This document shows, piece by piece, positions 15,429-20,786 of a DNA stretch of 20,786 nucleotides. The notes beneath the pieces are model-generated. The model was given only the letters and a program-made list of their open reading frames with translations. It was not told the DNA's origin and did no database searches. The stretch is from CG1-02-35-72 sp036170135 (GTDB lineage Bacteria; Bacteroidota; Bacteroidia; Flavobacteriales; Flavobacteriaceae): positions 1 through 20,786 of the forward strand of contig JAVHOP010000009.1 of the NCBI GenBank assembly GCA_036170135.1, in the 5' to 3' direction. The first letter of the stretch is position 1, and the number at the start of each line of letters is the position of its first letter. Position numbers and translations under genes: made by a program.

Positions 15429-16823
15429 TTATTTGTTAATTGTTAATTTTGTTCCTGTATAATCTTGAACAGTTCTAAAGCCAATAAAGCTTCTAGCCGA
15501 GTCAGCATATTCATAATCTCTACTGCTCACTTCTAGAAAATAAGCAACATCTTTCCAAGAACCACCACGAATAACCTTTCTTTTGTTTTCATCATCTTTA
15601 ATATCTGGATTTAAAGTGGAACTAAAATAATATGATGTTGGATTATACGAAGTTTCTGTCCATTCTGAAACGTTTCCTGACATATTGTATAATCCGTAAT
15701 TATTTGCGTTATAAGAATATACTTCAACGGTGTACAAAGCACCATCAACAGTATAATCGCCTCGCTCTGGTTTAAAATTGGCTAAAAAGCAGCCTTTATC
15801 GCTAATTAAATAAGGACCACCCCATGGATATTTAGAATGTTGCAATCCACCTCTAGCAGCATATTCCCATTCTGTTTCACTTGGAAGTCTAAAAAATGGA
15901 ACAACATCACCTGCGGCGCCTTTATTTCTACCTAAAAGGAATTTGTTTTTCTTTACCGTTCTCCAATTACAAAAGGCACGTGCTTGATGCCAATTAACAC
16001 CCACAACGGGATATTCATTATAAGCCTTATGCCAAAAATAGTCTTGGTGAATAGGGTCGTTATAAGAATAATTAAAATCTTTAACCCAAACTGTGGTATC
16101 TGGATAAACTCTTGTTACAGCCTCCTTAAAAAAGTCTTTACGATGTGCTTTATTGTCTTTTGCAGCAGCGTTTTTATCAAACCAATAATATCGATATTGT
16201 ATTTTTTTCACATCTAATAAGCGATGTGCATCAAATGAATCTTCAACTGGCAAGTATAATGAATCCATAACCTCGGCGTAATATTGATCAGGGAATCTAT
16301 TAACTTCCCATTCCAAACTAATATTCCAATTTAAAAATTTACCCTCGCTAGGCGAATTTAAATCACCTAAACCTCCGTAATTATTCATCATATACTTATA
16401 ATAAGGAGAAGCTTTACTTGTGTCAATATTTTTAAAAGCATATCGTTGAATGCCAATAGATTTTGAACCTTTTTCAACATTTTCTCCAAAGGATAATTCT
16501 TCAGCGTAAAGGGCTAAACTAGTTCGGGCTATCGAATCTCTTGTCCAATAGACAAATTCTTTATATTCGCTATTAGTTATCTCAGAATCATCAATATAAA
16601 AAGGTCTTACAGAAGCTGTTTTTGTTGGCGCATCATAGGCTCCATTGGTATCTTCTTCTTCTTTACCCATTGTAAAACTACCTCCCGGAATAAACACCAT
16701 TCCAAATGGTTTTTCAGGTTGCCATTTTTCCCCAAATTTAACACCTACTAGTTCCCCTCTATCATTAGATCCACAGCTTAAAATTACAAAAGCTAATAGC
16801 AGATATCCAAACAGTCTTTTCAT
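15429..16823 (-). CDS. gldK: GldK, outer-membrane lipoprotein ring component of the T9SS
   Basis: A 464-residue lipoprotein (signal ending VILSC, Cys17) with a formylglycine-generating-enzyme/sulfatase-modifying fold over about residues 40-452. Motifs are MVFIPGGSFTMG (42-53), DDSEITNSEYKEF (78-90), YPVVGVNWHQARAFCNWR (271-288), RLPSETEWEYAARGG (312-326), NMSGNVSEWTE (380-390), VIRGGSWKD (417-425) and FIGFRTV. The mature protein has only two other cysteines (285 and 345), neither in the C-terminal position used by catalytic FGEs, so the fold is structural here, as known for GldK/PorK. It forms a ring with GldN at the outer membrane. It is the first gene of the gld cluster and has a promoter-like sequence upstream. 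Confidence 0.96.
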   Translation of the reverse strand: MKRLFGYLLLAFVILSCGSNDRGELVGVKFGEKWQPEKPFGMVFIPGGSFTMGKEEEDTNGAYDAPTKTASVRPFYIDDSEITNSEYKEFVYWTRDSIARTSLALYAEELSFGENVEKGSKSIGIQRYAFKNIDTSKASPYYKYMMNNYGGLGDLNSPSEGKFLNWNISLEWEVNRFPDQYYAEVMDSLYLPVEDSFDAHRLLDVKKIQYRYYWFDKNAAAKDNKAHRKDFFKEAVTRVYPDTTVWVKDFNYSYNDPIHQDYFWHKAYNEYPVVGVNWHQARAFCNWRTVKKNKFLLGRNKGAAGDVVPFFRLPSETEWEYAARGGLQHSKYPWGGPYLISDKGCFLANFKPERGDYTVDGALYTVEVYSYNANNYGLYNMSGNVSEWTETSYNPTSYYFSSTLNPDIKDDENKRKVIRGGSWKDVAYFLEVSSRDYEYADSARSFIGFRTVQDYTGTKLTINK

Positions 16824-16860
16824 ATTTTTATGTAATCTATCTTAATAATTATTAAAAGCG

Positions 16861-16891
16861 TAAACCTATTAAATTTTTTTTACTTAAACAA
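16861..16891 (-). promoter_or_regulatory. Putative promoter of gldKLMN
   Basis: On the minus strand TTG (16891-16889), a 20-base spacer and TAGGTTTA (16868-16861) give a correctly spaced -33 and a seven-of-eight match to TAnnTTTG. Transcription would begin near 16853, about 30 bases before the gldK ATG at 16823. This suggests the gld genes can be transcribed separately from the topA block. Confidence 0.4.
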
Positions 16892-16936
16892 GATGTAAAT
16901 TTAGCATATCTGTATTAAAATACAATATTTATTATA

Positions 16937-16953
16937 GCTAAAATCCCTTTAGC
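16937..16953 (-). terminator. Weak hairpin after the ureohydrolase-like gene
   Basis: GCTAAA (16937-16942) pairs with TTTAGC (16948-16953) around a five-base loop. It lies just past the stop at 16975 but has only a mixed A/T tail on the minus strand, so termination would be partial at best. Apart from this and the gldK promoter candidate, the 151-base gap shows nothing else. Confidence 0.25.
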
Positions 16954-16974
16954 ATTATTTTGATTTTGTTTGAG

Positions 16975-18129
16975 TTAATTTAATTTTTTAAGAGCTTTTA
17001 GCCACCTATCGGGTATATTTTGATTACAAGCATCTAAATAGTCTTGATAAGTACACGGAATTAACGTGGCTTTAATTAAATTATTGTTTGTAGTTACTTC
17101 CATCCACCAGCGATCGCTCTTTTGACTTTTATAAAAATTAATAGTTTGTTCGTCAAGCGGAACAATATATTTCTTATAATTTTCTTTTAGTTCAAATGGA
17201 TAATCTTTGGTTCTATAGTTTACGCCTTCAATAAAATACCAAATTAATTGCCCAATCAATTTAGCCGATTGAGAATCGGTATCTAATTTTGGATTGTATT
17301 CGTAAACACCGAATGATGATACTTTATCGCTTAAACCTGCATATCTTGCTATGGCACAAATCTCAACACCCGTTAAACCATTTGGTGAAGCATTTTTATT
17401 TGCTTTGGCTTCGGTATATTTTATAGCGCTTAAATCAATACTTACAATATCGGCATCTCTCAAAACAGGTTCGGTGATGGCAATATTTTGAGAAACCTCT
17501 CCTAGCCTATAAGCATCAAAAAATAGACTATTTACTAAATCTAATTCCTGTTTGGAGTTGAAATAAGTTTGATAGGCTATATTACTAAAGTTAAATAAGT
17601 TATTGGGTTTTTCTAAAATAATTTTATGGAGATAAGTATCAGATGATAGTTCTTCATCCATAGTTCCTAAATCAAATTTAGCATCAACCGAAACCAAATT
17701 AACTACTTGTTCTAAAGTATCATAAGCTCTATAATTGGCGTATAATATGTCATTTCCACCCCCAATTAAAATGAGAATTACATTCTTTTTTAGCAAATAA
17801 GATGCTATTTCTTTGAGCGCAAAATAAGTATCTCTAACCTCATTACCTTTTTCAATATCGCCTAAATCGACTATTTTTCTATGCCAATTTCCAGGATATA
17901 ATTGATATAATTCCTTTCTAATTTGCGATAAATCTGAGCCTGTTCCTAAATTATTAATCGAATTTCGGTCTTCTTTTATTCCAATGACAGCAATTTCATT
18001 GCCTTTAATTTCTGGAATGCCATTTTCTAGCGTGTGGATTTTAATTTGTCGTCCTAAACTCAATTTAGAATTTAAAACAACATGCGCTATGGTTGATTGA
18101 TTAACAGGTTTTAAATAATGAGCCCACAT
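16975..18129 (-). CDS. Formimidoylglutamase/arginase-family protein with degenerate metal site
   Basis: A 384-residue cytoplasmic protein with the ureohydrolase fold. IAVIGIKEDRNSINNLGTGS is the N-terminal strand and loop, LILIGGGNDILYANYRAYD (120-137) replaces the usual GGxH/D segment, LVSVDAKFDLG (145-155) replaces DAHxD, and DADIVSIDLSAI (225-236) replaces the SxDxDxxDP motif. At three ligand positions the usual residues are missing: Asn126 instead of His, Lys151 instead of His, and Ser234 instead of Asp; Asp149, Asp153 and Asp232 remain. A C-terminal extension (about 305-384) includes KSDRWWMEV. Annotation pipelines may call this HutG or arginase. I doubt it binds two Mn2+ and leave the gene unnamed. 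It starts 11 bases after topA and precedes gldK. Confidence 0.8.
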   Translation of the reverse strand: MWAHYLKPVNQSTIAHVVLNSKLSLGRQIKIHTLENGIPEIKGNEIAVIGIKEDRNSINNLGTGSDLSQIRKELYQLYPGNWHRKIVDLGDIEKGNEVRDTYFALKEIASYLLKKNVILILIGGGNDILYANYRAYDTLEQVVNLVSVDAKFDLGTMDEELSSDTYLHKIILEKPNNLFNFSNIAYQTYFNSKQELDLVNSLFFDAYRLGEVSQNIAITEPVLRDADIVSIDLSAIKYTEAKANKNASPNGLTGVEICAIARYAGLSDKVSSFGVYEYNPKLDTDSQSAKLIGQLIWYFIEGVNYRTKDYPFELKENYKKYIVPLDEQTINFYKSQKSDRWWMEVTTNNNLIKATLIPCTYQDYLDACNQNIPDRWLKALKKLN

Positions 18130-18140
18130 ATTATCAAGTT

Positions 18141-20639
18141 TTATTTTTTGGCCACTTTCTTTTTAATTACACTCTTTTTAGCAACTTTCTTTTTAGGTGC
18201 ATTTTTTTCGATTAAAGCCAAAACATCGTTTAAAGTCAACTTTTCGGCATCAATTGTTTTAGCTAACTCAATTTTTGTTTTACCTTTAATAATGGTTGAC
18301 CTTCCCCAACGTGCTTTTTCAACTTTTATACCCTCAGCTTCCCAAAAATGAATCACTTTATCAATATCTTTAATTTTTTTATCCTCAATAAGTTTAACGA
18401 TATCTTGTTGTGTAAGGTTATCGTAATCGTACTTTTTGCTCACATTTATAAAGGTGCCATTCCATTTTATAAAAGGTCCAAATCGGCCAACGCCTTTTTG
18501 AACAGGAAAAGTTTCATAAACCGCAATGGGTTCATCGGCTTTTTGTTTTTCTTTAATTAAATCAATCGCCATTTCAATGTCAACATTCATCGGATTTTCT
18601 CCCTTTGGCAACGATACAAACATCTTATCAAAAAGGATGTATGGGCCGAATCTACCATTTGAAACAATAACGTCATGACCTTCAAACTTTCCTAAAGTTT
18701 TTGGTAATTGAAATAAATCTAAAGCATCTTTTAGGTCGATATTTCCAAGCGTTTGTTCGCCTTGAAGGCTGGCAAATTTTGGTTTTTCTTCGTCTGTAGC
18801 TTCACCAATCTGAATCATCGCACCAAATCTACCCAAACGTGCATAGACATTTTTACCCGTATCAGGGTCAATTCCTAAAAGTCGTTCACCCTTTGCACGG
18901 TCTGCATTTTCGGCAACATGTTCAACCGTTGGGTGAAAATCATTATAAAAAGATTTTATCATTTTAATCCAATCTATTTTACCCTCGGCAATGCTATCAA
19001 ATTCTTGCTCAACATCAGCAGTAAAATTATAATCTAGTATATTGGTAAAATGTTCTACTAAAAATCCTGTAACTACTTTACCAATATCAGTTGGAATTAA
19101 TTTTCCTTTATCAGCTCCAACATTTTCACTTATAATTGAATGAGCTATTTTATTGCTTTTTAATATCAGTTTATTGATGTTGCGTTTACCTCCGGTAATA
19201 CTTCCTTTATCGATATAACCTCTTTTTTGTATGGTAGAAATAGTTGGTGCGTAGGTCGATGGTCTCCCGATGCCTAATTCCTCTAGCTGTTTTACCAACG
19301 AAGCTTCTGTAAAACGATAAGGCGGAACGGTATAGCGTTCTGTTGCTGTGATTGATAAATTTTTTAGCGTTTCATTAACGGTTAAACTTGGCAACATTCC
19401 ATCTTGATCTTCTTCATCAAAATCGGTTCCTTCAAGATAAACTTTCAAAAATCCATCAAATTTGATGACTTCGCCATTGGCTACAAATTGTTTATCAGAA
19501 TTTGAATGGCTTATCTTAGCATTGGTACGTTCTAGTATGGCATCACTCATTTGTGAGGCGATGGTGCGTTTCCAAATTAAACTATAAAGACGGTCTTGGT
19601 CAAAATCAGCCGAAACTTGTTGCGCATTCATATTGGTTGGTCGAATCGCTTCGTGCGCTTCTTGTGCGCCTTTTGAATTGGTCTTAAAAGCACGCGGTTT
19701 GCTGTATTTTGCGCCATAATTTTCTGTAATAGTTTGAACGGCAGCGCCTTTTGCATCGTTAGATAAGTTCAAACTATCGGTACGCATATAAGTTATTAAA
19801 CCAGCTTCATAAAGTTTTTGTGCTACCAACATCGTTTTGGCAACCGGAAAGCCTAATTTTCTTGAGGCTTCTTGCTGTAAGGTAGATGTTGTAAATGGTG
19901 GTGCAGGTGTTTTTTTTGCAGGTTTAACTTGTAAATCTTCCACTTTAAAATTTGCATTGATACTGTCGTTTAAAAAAGCTTCGGCTTCAGCCAAAGTATC
20001 AAAATTTTTGGGAAGTTTGGCTTTGAATTTTTGATTTTCGTGATTTGAAAATTCGGCATCTACGCGATAAGAAGCCGTAGAAACAAAGTTCTCAATTTCA
20101 CTCTCGCGTTCAACAATTAAACGCACTGCAACCGATTGCACACGCCCAGCAGATAAACCTCCTTTGACTTTTCGCCACAAAACCGGCGACAATTCATAAC
20201 CAACTAATCTATCTAAAACACGACGTGCTTGTTGGGCATTAACTAAATTATAGTCAATTTTTCTTGGGTTTTCTATGGCTTTTAAAATCGCCGTTTTGGT
20301 AATTTCGTGAAAAACAATTCGTTTAGTATTATTGTCTTTTAATTTTAGTTGTTCAAATAAATGCCACGAAATGGCTTCTCCTTCACGGTCTTCATCACTC
20401 GCTAACCAAACCGTATCGGCTTTGCTTGCCAAATCTTTCAATTTTTTAACCAATGCTTTCTTATCTTGTGGCACTTGATAATTTGGTTTAAAATCACCCG
20501 CAACATTAATACCTAATTCCTTTGATGGCAAATCGGCAATATGTCCAAAACTCGACTCAACTTGATAATCACTTCCTAAATATTTTTCTATTGTTTTGGC
20601 TTTCGCCGGAGATTCTACAATTACTAAATTCTTAGCCAT
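18141..20639 (-). CDS. topA: DNA topoisomerase I
   Basis: An 832-residue type IA topoisomerase that relaxes negatively supercoiled DNA by nicking one strand through a phosphotyrosine link. The TOPRIM domain begins at once (LVIVESPAKAKTIEKYLG, Glu9) and contains the acidic triad in SDEDREGEAISWH (Asp82, Asp84, Glu86). GLSAGRVQSVAVRLIVERE (161-179) and the catalytic AGLITYMRTDSLNLS, with Tyr284 and Arg286, follow; then EELGIGRPSTYAPTI at 453-467. Instead of Cys4 zinc ribbons, the C-terminal part has four glycine-rich TopA repeats (around 597, 657, 715 and 776) and a Lys-rich tail ending KKKVAKK that should aid DNA binding. I noticed no cysteine in the protein. It is followed after 11 bases by the ureohydrolase-like gene. 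Confidence 0.97.
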   Translation of the reverse strand: MAKNLVIVESPAKAKTIEKYLGSDYQVESSFGHIADLPSKELGINVAGDFKPNYQVPQDKKALVKKLKDLASKADTVWLASDEDREGEAISWHLFEQLKLKDNNTKRIVFHEITKTAILKAIENPRKIDYNLVNAQQARRVLDRLVGYELSPVLWRKVKGGLSAGRVQSVAVRLIVERESEIENFVSTASYRVDAEFSNHENQKFKAKLPKNFDTLAEAEAFLNDSINANFKVEDLQVKPAKKTPAPPFTTSTLQQEASRKLGFPVAKTMLVAQKLYEAGLITYMRTDSLNLSNDAKGAAVQTITENYGAKYSKPRAFKTNSKGAQEAHEAIRPTNMNAQQVSADFDQDRLYSLIWKRTIASQMSDAILERTNAKISHSNSDKQFVANGEVIKFDGFLKVYLEGTDFDEEDQDGMLPSLTVNETLKNLSITATERYTVPPYRFTEASLVKQLEELGIGRPSTYAPTISTIQKRGYIDKGSITGGKRNINKLILKSNKIAHSIISENVGADKGKLIPTDIGKVVTGFLVEHFTNILDYNFTADVEQEFDSIAEGKIDWIKMIKSFYNDFHPTVEHVAENADRAKGERLLGIDPDTGKNVYARLGRFGAMIQIGEATDEEKPKFASLQGEQTLGNIDLKDALDLFQLPKTLGKFEGHDVIVSNGRFGPYILFDKMFVSLPKGENPMNVDIEMAIDLIKEKQKADEPIAVYETFPVQKGVGRFGPFIKWNGTFINVSKKYDYDNLTQQDIVKLIEDKKIKDIDKVIHFWEAEGIKVEKARWGRSTIIKGKTKIELAKTIDAEKLTLNDVLALIEKNAPKKKVAKKSVIKKKVAKK

Positions 20640-20659
20640 ACTTTCATTTTAAGATGCTG

Positions 20660-20667
20660 CAAAAGTA
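20660..20667 (-). promoter_or_regulatory. Possible -7 element of topA
   Basis: On the minus strand TACTTTTG is an exact TAnnTTTG match 20 bases before the topA ATG, so the leader would be only about 14 bases. No TTG lies at the usual -33 distance. The rest of 20640-20786 shows no gene I can support. Confidence 0.35.
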
Positions 20668-20786
20668 TATAGATTTTTTATATTACCTATTTTGAGCCCC
20701 TATTTTTGAAAAAATCAAATTTTAAAATCTTAAATTCCTCTTAATTTTTCTGCCAATTTGTCACGTTTTATAGATTTTTATTACAT

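Noticed and set aside
15429..16823. GldK as an active formylglycine-generating enzyme
   Set aside because: The fold matches, but the C-terminal catalytic cysteine pair is missing and the gene heads the gldKLMN cluster.
20701..20708. Plus-strand TATTTTTG as a promoter pointing out of the window
   Set aside because: No plus-strand coding start follows within the window and such A/T-rich matches are frequent by chance.
20751..20786. Minus-strand reading with an LAEKLRGI-like ending near the window edge, resembling the tail of a protein
   Set aside because: Two in-frame stop codons lie directly upstream, leaving only about 16 codons without a start. An overlapping frame that ends near 20761 is too short to judge.
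1..20786. CRISPR arrays, insertion sequences, attachment sites, tRNA or rRNA genes, prophage genes
   Set aside because: Reading both strands showed no spaced direct repeats, terminal inverted repeats around transposases, tRNA-like stems or rRNA segments. Coding density and gene types look like ordinary core chromosome.

Overview
The window is AT-rich and looks like chromosomal DNA of a gliding or T9SS-bearing member of the Flavobacteriaceae (Bacteroidota). The clearest marker is an intact gldK-gldL-gldM-gldN cluster encoding the core of the type IX secretion system and gliding motor. Other signs are lipoprotein and signal peptides of flavobacterial type, absence of obvious Shine-Dalgarno sequences, and several sites matching the Bacteroidota -7 promoter consensus TAnnTTTG. 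The gene set looks vertically inherited; I see no insertion sequence, prophage, CRISPR array, tRNA or rRNA.

Layout. At the left edge (minus strand) are the first 19 codons of a lipoprotein gene directly downstream of an MscS-type channel gene. A small secreted Spy/CpxP-like protein (plus) follows, ending in a clear hairpin terminator. Next on the minus strand come a PLP-dependent ACC deaminase/D-cysteine desulfhydrase-like gene and a glucosaminidase-LysM lipoprotein, joined by an ATGA overlap. The plus strand then carries a secreted amidohydrolase, a 57-residue Cys-rich DUF5522 protein, urocanate hydratase (hutU) and a DUF4136 lipoprotein. Back on the minus strand are a lipoprotein that I read as a paralogue of GldM, and an ABC-F ATPase divergent from a DUF983 membrane protein (plus). 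The right-hand part is one long minus-strand block: topA, a formimidoylglutamase/arginase-like gene, then gldK, gldL, gldM and gldN, closed by a strong terminator.

How the genes work together. GldL and GldM form the inner-membrane, proton-driven motor, with GldM reaching across the periplasm to the GldK/GldN ring under the outer membrane. Key residues (GldM Arg9; GldL Glu51 in the second membrane helix) are present. HutU belongs to histidine degradation, but hutH and hutI are not in the window, and the ureohydrolase-like gene beside gldK has lost most of its expected metal ligands, so it may not be a working HutG.

Most worth a second look: the lipid-anchored GldM-like protein, which keeps the helical domain, the second domain and the C-terminal domain of GldM but replaces the membrane helix with a lipobox and appears to lack the third domain; and the degenerate ureohydrolase fixed between topA and gldK. 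All family assignments were made by reading motifs, without database searches.
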